A DNA stretch of 64,000 nucleotides, taken from positions 186,001-250,000 of the forward strand of contig JALHOW010000002.1 in assembly GCA_022842785.1 (NCBI GenBank). The letters are read 5' to 3'. The position numbers were made by a program, and so were the translations under genes. Each line of letters begins with the position of its first letter. Position 1 is the first letter of the stretch. The stretch comes from Hyphomicrobiaceae bacterium. GTDB taxonomy: Bacteria; Pseudomonadota; Alphaproteobacteria; Rhizobiales; Hyphomicrobiaceae. Shown here one piece after another: positions 43,563 to 54,133 of the stretch. Under the pieces are notes generated by a model. The model had not been told where the DNA came from. It ran no database searches and saw only the letters and a list, made by a program, of their open reading frames with translations.

Positions 43563-44183
43563 ATGTCAGATGCCGATCCATCGCCGAGATTGCCCGCGCC
43601 CAAGACCAAGCGCGGCCAGCGCACGCGCGAGCGCATTCTGGACGCAGCCGAAATCGAGATCGGCGGGCGCGGTTTTGCCGAGGCCTCGATCAGCACGATC
43701 ACGGCGCAGGCCAAGGTGGGGCAAGGCACGTTCTATCTTTACTTCCGCACGAAGGAGGACGTGATGCGCGAGCTTGTCTTGCGCATGGGCCGGCGGCTGC
43801 GGCGCCATCTCACGCTCTCGATCGTGGATGCACCCGATCGGCTCGAAGCCGAGCGGCGGGGCTTGCGGGCCTTCCTCGAATTCGTGCGCGCCAATCCGAA
43901 CCTCTATCGCGTCGTCGCCGAGGCGCAGTTCGTCGATCCGGGTGTCTATCGACGCTACTATGACGACTTCGCGAAGAGCTATAGCGCGGCTCTCAAGACG
44001 GCGGTGCGGCGCGGCGAGATCTCGAAGGGCGATGCCGAAGTCCGAGCCTGGGCATTGATGGGCCTCAGCGACATGGTCGGAATGCGCTATGCGCTGTGGG
44101 ACGGCAAGGCTAAGCTCGATCGCGTGTCGGACGCTGCATTCGAGCTGATTGCAAAAGGCCTCGAGCTGCGCCCGCGGGGGTGA
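43563..44183 (+). CDS. TetR/AcrR-family transcriptional regulator
   Basis: The 206-aa repressor has an N-terminal TetR helix-turn-helix (RERILDAAEIEIGGRGFAEASISTITAQAKVGQGTFYLYFRTKEDVM) and a helical ligand-binding domain with FVRANPNLYRVVAEAQFVDP, as seen in regulators of acyl-CoA and aromatic catabolism. It is followed 3 bp later by an acyl-CoA synthetase gene and is divergent from the Liv transporter, so it probably controls both, perhaps in response to an acyl-CoA. Confidence 0.9.
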   Translation: MSDADPSPRLPAPKTKRGQRTRERILDAAEIEIGGRGFAEASISTITAQAKVGQGTFYLYFRTKEDVMRELVLRMGRRLRRHLTLSIVDAPDRLEAERRGLRAFLEFVRANPNLYRVVAEAQFVDPGVYRRYYDDFAKSYSAALKTAVRRGEISKGDAEVRAWALMGLSDMVGMRYALWDGKAKLDRVSDAAFELIAKGLELRPRG

Positions 44184-44186
44184 GGT

Positions 44187-45710
44187 GTGCTCTCGCGCAA
44201 CACACCGGCGGAGATACCAGTGCGCACAATCTTCGACTTTGCCCGGCAGCGGGCCTTGCTGACGCCTGACGCGGTTGCCTTCAGGGAGGCATCGGGCGGC
44301 CGGAGCTGGACTTTCGGAGAGATCGACGATCTAGCCGAGCGCCTCGCCGCCGTTCTGGAAGCGCGCGGACTAGCAGCAGGCGATCGCGTGGCAACGCTGA
44401 ACCACAATACGCCTTTCTTCTTCGCGCTGCTCTTCGCTGCGGCGAAAGCCGCTCTCATTCTCGTGCCGCTCAATTGGCGCCAGACAGGGAGTGAGCTTCG
44501 GCCCATCCTTGCCGACTGCGGCGCACGCCTCCTGCTCCACGATGAGGCGACAGCTTCGCTCGCCCAGATCATCGCGCAAGAGGCCGCCATCGAACGCCTC
44601 ACCTTCGACGCCTGCGAAAATCTGGCGGCGCATACGTCCACGCGCGACGACCGCGAAACGGCGTGGCCGACCGATCGCGTCTGGTACCTGCTTTACACAT
44701 CCGGCACGACCGGCAAGCCCAAGGCCGTGATCCAAACGACGGGCATGGCCCTCGCCAATGCGATCAACGTGCAGCAGGCGACGGGCGTCGGTCCGCAAGA
44801 CGGCACAGTGAACTATCTCCCGCTGTTCCATACCGCAGGGATCAATCTGCACGCGCTGCCTGTGTTCATCGCTGGCGGGACGAGCCACGTGCTCGCGAAA
44901 TTCGACGTCGATCCGGCGATCGAACTCATCGAAAGCGGTGCTATCAGCGTCTTTTTCGGCGTGCCTGCAATCTATCAAGCCCTCAGCCTGCACCCGCGCT
45001 TCAGCGCGCTGGATCTCGCCCGCGTACGCCACTGGGGCTCTGGCGGCGCATCGCTTCCCGACAATCTGATCCGTGCTTTCCTCGCGAAGGGCGCTGTCAT
45101 CTGCAATGGCATGGGCATGACGGAGACGGGCCCGTGCGCCTTCCTCATGGACCGCGCGCGCGCGACAGAAAAGATCGGCTCCATCGGCAAGCCACAGATC
45201 ATGACCGAGGTGCGGCTCGTCGATGCGTCAGGCAAAATTGTTCAGGATGGCGCGCCCGGCGAGATCCAGTTTCGCGGGCCCAACATCACGTCCGGTTACT
45301 TCAACAATCCGCAAGCGACCGCGGCGGCATTCGATGCCGACTGGCTCAAATCCGGCGATGTCGGCCGCCGCGATGCCGACGGCTATTACTACATCGTCGA
45401 CCGCATCAAGGACATGTACATATCCGGCGGCGAGAACGTCTATCCGGCCGAGGTCGAAGCCGTTCTGCACGCGCACCCGGCCATTCTAGAAGTGGCCGTC
45501 ATTGGCGTTGCCGATGCCAAGTGGGGGGAGGTGGGGCACGCTCATATTCTGCTGCGCCCCGATTGCGCGCTCGATATCGCCGAGGTGCGCAGCTGGTCGC
45601 GCGAGCGTCTCGCCACATACAAGGTCCCGCAGCACATCACGTTCGTCAGTGAGTTTCCGCGCACGGCCGCAGGAAAGATCCAGAAGCACGTGCTGCGACG
45701 CGCGACCTGA
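44187..45710 (+). CDS. AMP-dependent acyl-CoA synthetase/ligase
   Basis: A 507-aa adenylate-forming enzyme that activates a carboxylic acid to its CoA thioester. Core motifs: A3 YTSGTTGKPKAV, A5 NGMGMTETGP, A7 LKSGDVGRRDADGYYYIVDR, A8 DMYISGGENVYPAEVE, and the catalytic Lys near the end in RTAAGKIQKHVL. The start is GTG 44187, three bases after the tetR stop, so the two are one operon. The substrate is unknown; medium-chain or aromatic acids are likely candidates. Confidence 0.9.
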   Translation: MLSRNTPAEIPVRTIFDFARQRALLTPDAVAFREASGGRSWTFGEIDDLAERLAAVLEARGLAAGDRVATLNHNTPFFFALLFAAAKAALILVPLNWRQTGSELRPILADCGARLLLHDEATASLAQIIAQEAAIERLTFDACENLAAHTSTRDDRETAWPTDRVWYLLYTSGTTGKPKAVIQTTGMALANAINVQQATGVGPQDGTVNYLPLFHTAGINLHALPVFIAGGTSHVLAKFDVDPAIELIESGAISVFFGVPAIYQALSLHPRFSALDLARVRHWGSGGASLPDNLIRAFLAKGAVICNGMGMTETGPCAFLMDRARATEKIGSIGKPQIMTEVRLVDASGKIVQDGAPGEIQFRGPNITSGYFNNPQATAAAFDADWLKSGDVGRRDADGYYYIVDRIKDMYISGGENVYPAEVEAVLHAHPAILEVAVIGVADAKWGEVGHAHILLRPDCALDIAEVRSWSRERLATYKVPQHITFVSEFPRTAAGKIQKHVLRRAT

Positions 45711-45732
45711 GCGCGAAATTGCCTGCGACGGC

Positions 45733-48180
45733 CTACGACGGTGGCACCATCCGCAGCACATGCTGCGTCTGACCCGGCAGGAAGGGCGTAGCCGCCCCCT
45801 TCACCCAAGCGTCATGGCCGGCACGCCAGAATGGTGACAGCGGATGGCCGCTCTGACCGGCGGGCAACTCGATGATGCCGTCCGCCTCGCGCCCCGGCGA
45901 TACCGCCATCCGCTGCGACGCCCCGAACGCGGGCCGCTGCACGCGCGGCATGTCATCATCACCAGGAAGTGGATCGTCCGGCATGCAAAGGTATTGTCTC
46001 TCAGCGGCGGGCAGGGCGCGCGCCAGCGGATGGCATATCGACGAACCGCGATTGAAGTCACCCCATGCGCGGAAAGTACCGTCCGCCTTCAGGTTCGCCT
46101 GATCGCGCGCGACATCGCGAGCAGCAGCCGCCAGCAGATCATTCCACGATCCATGGCCGGCGCTCAGCAGATGCGCGGGCTGGCTCGACACGAGCTGCCA
46201 TAGCCATCCCTCGGTCTGGCCGAACCGCAGTTGGCCCGCTCCATTGGCAACTGCCTGCGGAAACGCACCGAGCAGCATTGACGTAACGCGTCGCTCGACG
46301 GCATCGCGGAAGCGGCGCGTCAGCAGATAGCTGACCGACTCCGCGGACGCGCGCCCATCCCATTTCTCAGTGGCAGCGTCCAGGCGCGCGAGGAGCGGAT
46401 CACGACTCGCGCCTCCCACGACCACGCGCAACAGCTTCCACCAACGCTCAAGGAAGACCGCGCGGTCGTCTAGCTGGATCGCGAGGATATCGCGCTCCGT
46501 GAACTGCTCCCGCGCCATGAGACCGTCGCGGATCTGCCGGGCGCGCGCGCTCTGATCGCGCCCGATGTAGCCGAAGCGCGCACTCTCCGCGCGCGCATCG
46601 ACGCGGTTGTTCGCCGTCCAGATGCGGCCGGATGCCGGATCGCGCACTTCGGGTGCACCCGCCGTCGTAATCGGCCATGGCGGGCACGCGCCCATGGGAA
46701 CGACGACGCGCTCGACGCCTGAGCGATTGCATGGCGCCTGCCAGTCCGGCAGCGCGCCGAGCATACGCCAACCAATGCGACCCGCACTGTCCGCCGCAAC
46801 GAGATTCTGCACAGGCGTTCCCGCGCGATCGGCAATCGCAAAGAGCTCATCGAGATTGCGGGCCCAACCAAATTCCGCGAGGCCACTGCCGACAGCGCCT
46901 GGAAGATGTGCCACCCATCGCAACGCTAGTAAGCTCCCATCCGGCTCCTGACGAAGAATGGGTCCCCACTCAGTCTCCCTGACGACGAGAATCTCGGGTG
47001 CCGCGCCTGCGACCTCGATGATTTCGCGGTGCTCGGTGATACCGCATTGAGCTGGCGCGACCGTGCATGGCGGCATCTGCGCCCACTGCGAGCTATCGGC
47101 ATAGCCGTTGGTGAAGGTCCAGGCGACGTGTCCAGTACTTCCTGCGAGCACGCCGGGAATGCCGGGGACCGAGAAGCCTGAGACATCGATGCGACCGCCC
47201 GGCGCGCGCTCGTCGGGATAGATCAGCCGCGCGCGGAACCACACACCCGGCGCACGCAGCGCAAGATGCATGTCGCCGCCGACGATGGCGCGACCGTCCT
47301 TCGTCAAGGCGCCGGCGACGGCGAGGTTGTTGCTGCCCGGCGCGCTTTGTCCGCCCGAGACGGCGCCGGATTTCATACCAGCCGGCAGTCGGCGCAAATC
47401 GATCGCATCCGCTCCAGGCAAGGGCGCGTCGCCGAGACCATCGCCGACGATCGGCGCATCCCACGACGTGCCGCCATGATCGAGCATGGCGAAGAGCGGC
47501 GCCGGCAGCGAACGGCTCAAGCGCCAGAGCGCAAGGCGCGCGAAGGGATGATAGCCCTGCAGGTCGAAATACAGCGCGTGTGCGGCGAGCACTGTGTCTT
47601 CGGGCGTCCAGGCTGCAGGCTGCTGACGCAAGAGCAGATAGGCCCATGGCCTGACCGACAGCGCGGCAAGCCCGGCATTGGCACCAGCCGCGTAGATCTC
47701 GAGAAGCTCACGCCGCTTGCCGAGCAGATCAGCCTCGCTCGCGTGCCGCGCAGCGCGGGCACGCATCCGATGCGGCCGACGTTCGCGATCCATCGGGAGG
47801 GCAGCGTCGCCGACGAGCGCCGACATTTCGCCGGCAGCACTACGCCGGGCAAGATCCATCTCGAAGTAGCGTTCCTGCGCATGGACGAAGCCAAGCGCGC
47901 GCACGACATCGGCCTCGCTTGCCGCCTCGATCGTGACGACGCCGAGCGCATCGCGCGAGATCGTGACCGGCTTGGACAATCCCGGCAGCGCTACCTCACC
48001 ATCGAGCCGGGCGAGACTGCCGCGCAGGCCATATCCCGCCGCGAAGCCGACGATCAATAGGAGCGCCAGAAGTCCCAGGGCGATCCCCATCACCCATTTC
48101 GGCCATCGCCGCCTTCCTGACCGGTGCCCTCGGGAGGGGGCTGCGGGCTCCGACTTGGGTGGGGGCATGGGCGACATCAA
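45733..48180 (-). CDS. Penicillin acylase family protein (Ntn hydrolase precursor)
   Basis: An 815-aa precursor with a single TM/signal anchor at about 31-50, so it is periplasmic. Autocatalytic cleavage should expose Ser283 (APGSNNLAVAG) as the beta-chain N-terminal nucleophile. The segment before it is the alpha chain (RDALGVVTIEAASEADVVRALGFVHAQERYFEMDLARR). Oxyanion and Asn motifs (GYADSSQW, TANNRVDA) are present. Family members cleave amides such as acyl-homoserine lactones and beta-lactams; quorum quenching is possible. It converges with the acyl-CoA synthetase gene. Confidence 0.9.
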   Translation of the reverse strand: MMSPMPPPKSEPAAPSRGHRSGRRRWPKWVMGIALGLLALLLIVGFAAGYGLRGSLARLDGEVALPGLSKPVTISRDALGVVTIEAASEADVVRALGFVHAQERYFEMDLARRSAAGEMSALVGDAALPMDRERRPHRMRARAARHASEADLLGKRRELLEIYAAGANAGLAALSVRPWAYLLLRQQPAAWTPEDTVLAAHALYFDLQGYHPFARLALWRLSRSLPAPLFAMLDHGGTSWDAPIVGDGLGDAPLPGADAIDLRRLPAGMKSGAVSGGQSAPGSNNLAVAGALTKDGRAIVGGDMHLALRAPGVWFRARLIYPDERAPGGRIDVSGFSVPGIPGVLAGSTGHVAWTFTNGYADSSQWAQMPPCTVAPAQCGITEHREIIEVAGAAPEILVVRETEWGPILRQEPDGSLLALRWVAHLPGAVGSGLAEFGWARNLDELFAIADRAGTPVQNLVAADSAGRIGWRMLGALPDWQAPCNRSGVERVVVPMGACPPWPITTAGAPEVRDPASGRIWTANNRVDARAESARFGYIGRDQSARARQIRDGLMAREQFTERDILAIQLDDRAVFLERWWKLLRVVVGGASRDPLLARLDAATEKWDGRASAESVSYLLTRRFRDAVERRVTSMLLGAFPQAVANGAGQLRFGQTEGWLWQLVSSQPAHLLSAGHGSWNDLLAAAARDVARDQANLKADGTFRAWGDFNRGSSICHPLARALPAAERQYLCMPDDPLPGDDDMPRVQRPAFGASQRMAVSPGREADGIIELPAGQSGHPLSPFWRAGHDAWVKGAATPFLPGQTQHVLRMVPPS

Positions 48181-48343
48181 TGGGAAAACTCACGAAGGCT
48201 GCGGCGCGGCTGGCGTAGGTGGCACCTGTGCTCCCGATCAGTTCTGATGTCACGGGTCGCCACTGAAGCCAATTCGGCTTCGCCCTGGAAATTCTCCAAT
48301 AAACCCCTCGCTGCACTCAACCGGTCACGGATATGTGACTAAG

Positions 48344-48372
48344 TCATTCGATTGAATAATTCAATCGAATGA
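48344..48372. promoter_or_regulatory. Perfect palindromic operator upstream of the CecR-like regulator
   Basis: Two perfect 13-bp arms (48344-48356 and 48360-48372; half-site TCATTCGATTGAA) flank a TAA centre. The element ends 15 bp before the ATG of the TetR-type gene at 48388. The size, symmetry and position fit a TetR-family autoregulatory site controlling the exporter operon. Confidence 0.75.
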
Positions 48373-48387
48373 AATAATCCATGCAAC

Positions 48388-49095
48388 ATGAAAGAGCCAA
48401 GCAAAACACCCTCGGACACTAGCGAGGCCGTCGGCGAGCGCGGCGATGCCACGCGACAAAAGCTCCTGACGGCGGCCATCGACGTGTTCGGCCACTACGG
48501 CTTCGACGGCACGACCACCCGCGCGCTCGCCTCGGCGGCAGGCGTCAACCTCCAAGCCATCCCGTACTATTTCGGTGGCAAGGAAGGCCTCTATCTCGCC
48601 GCTGCGGAGCATCTCGCCACGGTGATCTCGAGCCACGTCGGCGGACGGCGCCAGCAGGTCCAGGCCCGCCTCGCCGAGATCCAGAGCGAGGGGCGGCCTG
48701 TCACACGCGATGAGGCGCGCGAGCTTCTCACGGCGCTGCTGCACACGCTCGCGGAGGTCATGGTCAGCGAGAAGTCGCGACCGTGGGCGCGGTTTCTCAT
48801 CCGCGAGCAGATGGAGCCGACCGAAGCCTTCGCGAAAGTCTACGAGGCTGTCATGCGGCCGATGCTCGAAGCCATCCGTCGTCTCGTCGGCGTTCTTCTC
48901 GATGCAGCACCGACTTCGGAGCGCGTGCGTCTGAGGGCGCTCTCGCTCGTCGGCAGCCTGATGATCTTTCGCGTGGCGAATGCCGCTGCCCTGCGCCAGC
49001 TCGAATGGTCCGAGATGGGACCCAAGGAACTCGAAGCCATCCGCGCGAATGTCACCGACATCGTGCACTCGCTCGCAAGTAGAGGCTTGCCATGA
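48388..49095 (+). CDS. cecR: TetR-family regulator, CecR (YbiH) type
   Basis: The 235-aa regulator has the CecR pattern in its HTH ([54 protein letters not shown] in pieces) and the DUF1956-type C-terminal domain ([18 protein letters not shown]). In E. coli, CecR represses ybhGFSR and affects chloramphenicol and cefoperazone sensitivity. The same gene order here (regulator, HlyD, double ATPase, two permeases) makes the assignment strong. It overlaps the next gene by 4 bp and has a palindrome just upstream. Confidence 0.88.
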   Translation: MKEPSKTPSDTSEAVGERGDATRQKLLTAAIDVFGHYGFDGTTTRALASAAGVNLQAIPYYFGGKEGLYLAAAEHLATVISSHVGGRRQQVQARLAEIQSEGRPVTRDEARELLTALLHTLAEVMVSEKSRPWARFLIREQMEPTEAFAKVYEAVMRPMLEAIRRLVGVLLDAAPTSERVRLRALSLVGSLMIFRVANAAALRQLEWSEMGPKELEAIRANVTDIVHSLASRGLP

Positions 49096-50108
49096 ACAAG
49101 AAAGCGCTTCCGATCGTCGCCGTAGCGCTCGCCGCCGGCGCCGCCATCGCATGGTGGAGCGGCCTCCTCGGCTCGGGCAATCGTGAGCGCGGCCCAAAAC
49201 TCACGCTCTATGGCAACGTCGATATCCGGCAAGTCCAGCTCGGCTTCCGCGTCAGTGGTCGCCTGGCAGAGGCGCTGGTCGATGAAGGCGACAGCGTCAA
49301 GGCGGGCGACCGTCTCGCCAGTCTCGACGCGCAGCCCTATCAGGATCTGATCCGCGTCGCCGAGGCGCAGGCGGGAGCCGCACGCGCCACGCTGCAAAAA
49401 CTCGAAGCCGGCCCGCGCCCCGCGGAAATCGACCAAGCCCGCGCCGTGCATCAAGAGCGCGTCGCTGATCAGCAGAATGCCGAGCTGGTTTTTGAGCGCT
49501 CGGCACGACTGAGACCGTCAGGCGCCGTGTCGGAAGCGGCACTCGATCAGGCCAAGGCCGCTCGCGACATGGCGGTGGCGCGCACGCAGTCGGCCGTCGA
49601 GGCCTTGCGCCTGCTCGAGCAGGGCTCGCGGGCTGAGGACATCGCTGCCGCCCGCGCGAATCTGCAGGCAAGTGAGGCGAGCCTCGCCGCCGCTCAAACC
49701 TCGCTCAAGGACGCGACGCTCATCGCGCCCGCCGCTGGTGTCATCCTTTCGCGTGTGCGCGAACCGGGCGCGATCGTCGCGCCGAGCGACATCGTCTACG
49801 TGCTCTCGCTCGCCACGCCGGTCTGGGTTCGTGCCTACATCGCGGAACCGGATCTCGGCCGCATTCATACGGGCATGAAGGTCGAGATTTTCGCCGATAG
49901 CTCACCTGGCAAGCCTTACAGCGGTAAGGTCGGCTTCATTTCGCCCGTCGCCGAGTTCACGCCGAAGTCCGTCGAAACGCCGGAGCTGCGCACCGATCTC
50001 GTCTATCGCCTGCGCGTCGTCGTGGATCAAGGCCTCAACGGACTGCGCCAGGGCATGCCGGTCACAGTGCGCATCCCTCTCGGCAGGGGCAATGCAGGTG
50101 GATCATGA
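49092..50108 (+). CDS. ybhG: HlyD-family periplasmic adaptor, YbhG-like
   Basis: The 338-aa membrane-fusion protein has one N-terminal TM anchor ([17 protein letters not shown]), a biotinyl-lipoyl domain ([17 protein letters not shown]), a long coiled-coil hairpin ([21 protein letters not shown] onward) and a beta-barrel domain. It would link the inner-membrane ABC exporter to an outer-membrane channel such as TolC, which is not in the window. It overlaps both neighbours by 4 bp. Confidence 0.9.
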   Translation: MNKKALPIVAVALAAGAAIAWWSGLLGSGNRERGPKLTLYGNVDIRQVQLGFRVSGRLAEALVDEGDSVKAGDRLASLDAQPYQDLIRVAEAQAGAARATLQKLEAGPRPAEIDQARAVHQERVADQQNAELVFERSARLRPSGAVSEAALDQAKAARDMAVARTQSAVEALRLLEQGSRAEDIAAARANLQASEASLAAAQTSLKDATLIAPAAGVILSRVREPGAIVAPSDIVYVLSLATPVWVRAYIAEPDLGRIHTGMKVEIFADSSPGKPYSGKVGFISPVAEFTPKSVETPELRTDLVYRLRVVVDQGLNGLRQGMPVTVRIPLGRGNAGGS

Positions 50109-51862
50109 CCAACGCAGCGGACAGCCATGCATCGCGGCCGGAGGTCATACGTCTCGCGGGCGTCACCAAGAAATTCGGTGCCGCACCACCGGCGCTTGAC
50201 GACATCACCGCATCGATCCGCGGCGGCGAGATCACGGGCCTCGTCGGACCGGACGGCGCCGGCAAGACCACGCTCATCCGTCTTATGACCGGCCTCATGC
50301 TGCCCGATGCGGGCACCATCGAGGTTCTCGGCTTTGACACGCGCACGGATGCAGCGAGCATTCACGCCGCAATCGGCTACATGCCGCAGCGCTTCGGCCT
50401 CTACGAGGATCTCTCCATTCAAGAGAACCTCGATCTGTACGCCGATCTGCGCGGCCTGCCGAAATCGGAGCGGCCCGCCGTCTACGACGAACTGCTGACC
50501 TTCACCGATCTCAAGCGGTTCACGACGCGCCTTGCTGGCAATCTCTCGGGAGGCATGAAGCAGAAGCTCGGGCTGGCCTGCGCGCTGCTGAAGAAACCGC
50601 GCCTGCTGCTGCTCGATGAGCCGGGCGTCGGTGTCGACCCCATTTCACGTCGCGATCTATGGAAGATGGTCGAAGCGCTGACATCCGAGGGCATCGGCGT
50701 ACTCTGGTCCACGGCCTATCTCGATGAAGCCGAGGCCTGTGATCGTGTACTCCTGCTCAATCAGGGCAAGCTTCTCTTCGCGGGCATCCCGTCCGAGCTC
50801 ACCGAGCGGGTCGCGGGTCGCGTATTCAAGCTCGCAGGGACCACTGGACGGCGGCGCGCCACACTCGCGCGCGTTCTCGATCAGGACAATGTCGTCGATG
50901 GCGTCATCCAGGGTGAAGCCATCCGAATTGTCATGCAGGACAGGAGCGATCCAGCAGCGCTGCTCACCGCACTCGGCAGCTCTGATGGCCAGATCGCACC
51001 GACGTCGCCACGCTTCGAGGATGCCTTCGTCGACATGCTTGGCGGTGGCCCAGGCGGGCGCTCCAAGCTCGCCGAGGCAACGCGCGCGCGCCCCGCGGAC
51101 AGTGGACGTCCCGTCATCGAGGCCAGAGGCCTTACCAAGCGCTTCGGCGACTTTACGGCCGCCGCCGATATCACGTTCGATGTCCAGCGCGGTGAGATCT
51201 TCGGCCTGCTCGGCCCGAACGGCGCCGGTAAATCGACAACCTTCAAGATGCTCTGCGGCCTCCTCAAGCCGACGCTCGGCGAAGGGCGCGTCGCCGGTTT
51301 CGATCTGAGACGCGATGGTGCGGAAGCGCGCAACCGGCTCGGCTACATGGCGCAGAAATTCTCGCTCTATGGCGACCTCAGTGTCGCGCAGAACCTCGCT
51401 TTCTTCGCGGGCGTCTACGGTCTCGCGGGCACGCAGAAGCGCGATCGCACCTCGCTCATGAGCGAGATCTTCGATCTCGGTCCGCACGCCAGCTCGAACG
51501 CCAAGGACCTGCCGCTCGGCCTCAAGCAGCGCCTCGCGCTCGCCTGCGCCGTCATGCACGAGCCCGATGCACTCTTCCTCGACGAGCCGACATCGGGCGT
51601 GGATCCGATCACGCGGCGCGAATTCTGGACGCACATCAACGGCCTCGTCGAAAAGGGCATCACCGTGCTCGTCACGACGCACTTCATGGATGAGGCCGAA
51701 TACTGCGACCGCATCTCGCTGATCGACCGGGGGCGCTCGATCGCACTCGGTACTCCCGACGCCCTCAAGGCCCGCGTCGCGTCACCCGAGAACCCCGATC
51801 CGACTATGGAGGACGCCTTCATCGCCCTCGTGCAGGGCGCCAACCAGCGAGCCGCAGCATGA
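50105..51862 (+). CDS. ybhF: Double ATP-binding ABC protein, YbhF-like
   Basis: The 585-aa protein holds two complete ABC ATPase domains in one chain. Domain 1 has Walker [10 protein letters not shown] (48-56), signature [13 protein letters not shown] and Walker [14 protein letters not shown]. Domain 2 has Walker [10 protein letters not shown] (about 369) and Walker [14 protein letters not shown], with a weaker signature [12 protein letters not shown]. Domain arrangement and partners match YbhF of E. coli. It powers the two permeases encoded next. Confidence 0.92.
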   Translation: MTNAADSHASRPEVIRLAGVTKKFGAAPPALDDITASIRGGEITGLVGPDGAGKTTLIRLMTGLMLPDAGTIEVLGFDTRTDAASIHAAIGYMPQRFGLYEDLSIQENLDLYADLRGLPKSERPAVYDELLTFTDLKRFTTRLAGNLSGGMKQKLGLACALLKKPRLLLLDEPGVGVDPISRRDLWKMVEALTSEGIGVLWSTAYLDEAEACDRVLLLNQGKLLFAGIPSELTERVAGRVFKLAGTTGRRRATLARVLDQDNVVDGVIQGEAIRIVMQDRSDPAALLTALGSSDGQIAPTSPRFEDAFVDMLGGGPGGRSKLAEATRARPADSGRPVIEARGLTKRFGDFTAAADITFDVQRGEIFGLLGPNGAGKSTTFKMLCGLLKPTLGEGRVAGFDLRRDGAEARNRLGYMAQKFSLYGDLSVAQNLAFFAGVYGLAGTQKRDRTSLMSEIFDLGPHASSNAKDLPLGLKQRLALACAVMHEPDALFLDEPTSGVDPITRREFWTHINGLVEKGITVLVTTHFMDEAEYCDRISLIDRGRSIALGTPDALKARVASPENPDPTMEDAFIALVQGANQRAAA

Positions 51863-53013
51863 CAGCGTCCACGCACAGCACTGACCGGGAGGCCCGCCGC
51901 GGATCGGCGCGGCGCCTTGCGACGCTCGTGCGCAAGGAGAGCCTTCAGGTCGTGCGTGATCCGAGCAGCATCCTGATTGCGTTCGTGCTGCCGATCGTGC
52001 TGCTGTTTCTCTTCGGCTACGGCGTCTCCCTCGATACGGCTAAAACGCGCGTCGGACTCGTCATCGAAGCGCAGACACCGCTGACGCAGGATCTCGCTGC
52101 GAGCTTCCAGGCTTCGCGCTACTTCGAGGTGTCGATCGACCGCGATCGGCGCGCTTTCGAGGAGGCACTCGTACTTGGGCGCGTCCGCGGGCTCATTGTC
52201 GTGCCGGCGACGTTCGCCGCCGATTTCGCCGCTCAGAAAAGTCCAACCGTCCAAGTGATCGTCGACGGGTCCGATCCCAATACGGCGAGCTTCGTGCAGA
52301 ACTACACGCAGGGCGTCGTCACCAACTGGGCCGCTCTGCGTGGCGCTGAAGTTGCGGCCAGGGCACCCGCCATCACGGTCGAGCAGCGCTTCTGGTTCAA
52401 TCCGGAGCTCAAGAGCCGGAATTTTCTCGTACCAGGCTCGATCGCGATCGTGATGACGCTGGTCGGCACGCTGCTCACGTCGCTCGTCGTCGCGCGCGAA
52501 TGGGAGCGCGGCACCATGGAAGCCATCATGGCGACGCCCGTCACCGCAACCGAGCTGCTCGCCGGCAAGATCCTGCCCTACTTCCTGCTCGGCCTGACCT
52601 CTATGACGCTTTGCGTGGCGCTCGCGGTGCTGCTGTTCGGCGTACCATTTCGCGGATCTTTGCTGGCGCTCTATGTGCTCAGCGCCTCATTCCTCGTGCC
52701 CGCGCTCGGCCAGGGCCTGCTTATCTCGGCGGCGACCAAGAACCAGTTCCTCGCCTCGCAGGCCGCGCTCATCTCGGCCTTTCTGCCGGCCTTCCTGCTC
52801 TCGGGCTTCCTGTTCGAGATCAGCTCCATGCCGACGGTGATCCAATGGATCACGATGATCGTACCCGCGCGCTATCTGATCCCGAGCCTGCAAACGGTTT
52901 TCCTCGCCGGCGACATCTGGCCGATGTTCCTTCGCGACATCGCGATCATGCTGCTGATCGGCGCGGTCTTATTCTTTCTCGCCGCGCGCAGCACGAAGAA
53001 AAGGATTGCGTGA
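51859..53013 (+). CDS. ybhS: ABC-2 type permease, YbhS-like
   Basis: The 384-aa permease has one N-terminal TM, a large periplasmic domain (about residues 60-190), then five TM segments, the ABC2_membrane_3 layout. Motifs WERGTMEAIMATPVTATELL and FLLSGFLFEISSMP are typical of the family. The ATG overlaps the ybhF stop (ATGA). It should form a heterodimer with the next product. Confidence 0.9.
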   Translation: MTASTHSTDREARRGSARRLATLVRKESLQVVRDPSSILIAFVLPIVLLFLFGYGVSLDTAKTRVGLVIEAQTPLTQDLAASFQASRYFEVSIDRDRRAFEEALVLGRVRGLIVVPATFAADFAAQKSPTVQVIVDGSDPNTASFVQNYTQGVVTNWAALRGAEVAARAPAITVEQRFWFNPELKSRNFLVPGSIAIVMTLVGTLLTSLVVAREWERGTMEAIMATPVTATELLAGKILPYFLLGLTSMTLCVALAVLLFGVPFRGSLLALYVLSASFLVPALGQGLLISAATKNQFLASQAALISAFLPAFLLSGFLFEISSMPTVIQWITMIVPARYLIPSLQTVFLAGDIWPMFLRDIAIMLLIGAVLFFLAARSTKKRIA

Positions 53014-53014
53014 A

Positions 53015-54127
53015 ATGTGGTGGACGCGGCTCAAGGCCCTCATCATCAAGGAATTGCTGGCCGTCCTGCGCGATCCCAAGGGCCGCGCCATTCTGATCGG
53101 CCCGCCGATCATCCAGCTCCTCGTGTTCTCGTATGCCGCAACGCTCGAAGTGCGTAACGTCGACCTCCTCGTCCTGAACCGCGACAGCGGCCAATGGAGT
53201 CGCGAACTCGTCCACCGTATCGACGGCGCCCCGACCTTCCGCAAGATCACATACGCTCAGTCCCCGGCAGCCCTGCATGACGCCATCGATCATCAGCGCG
53301 TCATTGCTGCAGTCCACATCGGCCCGACCTTCTCGCGTGACATCGAGGCGGGGCGGCCAGCCGACGTGCAGATCATTCTCGATGGCCGCCGCTCCAATGC
53401 CTCGCAGATCGTCGGCGGCTATCTCAATCAGATTGTCGCGAGCTTGGCGGCCGAAACACCGGCCGGCCGGAAGGCAGCCGAGGCAAGCGTCAGCGTGGTT
53501 GCGCGGAACTGGTTCAATCCGAACCTCATCTACCAGTGGTTCATGGTGCCCAATCTCGTCGCAAGCATCGCGCTGCTCATCGGGCTCGTGGTGACTGCAC
53601 TATCGATCGCGCGGGAGCGCGAACTCGGCACCTTCGACCAGCTCATGGTGTCGCCGCTCCGCACGCACGAAATACTCATCGGCAAACTCGCGGCGCCGAT
53701 GCTGATCGGGCTTTTTCACATATCGATCTATATCCTGGCGGCGGTGTTCGTCTTCGGCATTCCGCTGCGCGGCTCGCTAGCCCTGCTCTATGGCAGCGCA
53801 ATTTGCTATCTCGGCGCCGTCGTCGGACTCGGCCTCTTCATTTCAGCCCTCTCGAAGACGCAGCAACAAGCCATCCTCGGCGCCTTCCTGTTCCTCGTGC
53901 CGGCGATGCTGCTCTCAGGCTTCGCGACGCCCATCGAGAACATGCCCGAGTGGCTGCAGCCGATCACGCTCATCAATCCGCTGCGCTACTTCCTGGTGAT
54001 CGTGAAGGGCGTGTTCCTGAAGGACATTCCGCTCAGCGAGGTCGCGAACAATACGCTACCCCTGGCCATCATCGCGCTCTTCACGCTGAGCGCCGCCGCG
54101 TGGCTCTTTCGCCGACGCCTCGAGTAG
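53015..54127 (+). CDS. ybhR: ABC-2 type permease, YbhR-like
   Basis: The 370-aa permease is a paralogue of the preceding gene, with the same 1+5 TM layout and motifs REREHGT-like (RERELGTFDQLMVSPL) and LLSGFATPIENMPEW. The start is ATG 53015, just after the ybhS stop; a TTG at 53006 is less likely. It closes the exporter operon and converges with a small XRE gene 6 bp away. Confidence 0.9.
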   Translation: MWWTRLKALIIKELLAVLRDPKGRAILIGPPIIQLLVFSYAATLEVRNVDLLVLNRDSGQWSRELVHRIDGAPTFRKITYAQSPAALHDAIDHQRVIAAVHIGPTFSRDIEAGRPADVQIILDGRRSNASQIVGGYLNQIVASLAAETPAGRKAAEASVSVVARNWFNPNLIYQWFMVPNLVASIALLIGLVVTALSIARERELGTFDQLMVSPLRTHEILIGKLAAPMLIGLFHISIYILAAVFVFGIPLRGSLALLYGSAICYLGAVVGLGLFISALSKTQQQAILGAFLFLVPAMLLSGFATPIENMPEWLQPITLINPLRYFLVIVKGVFLKDIPLSEVANNTLPLAIIALFTLSAAAWLFRRRLE

Positions 54128-54133
54128 GGCTGC

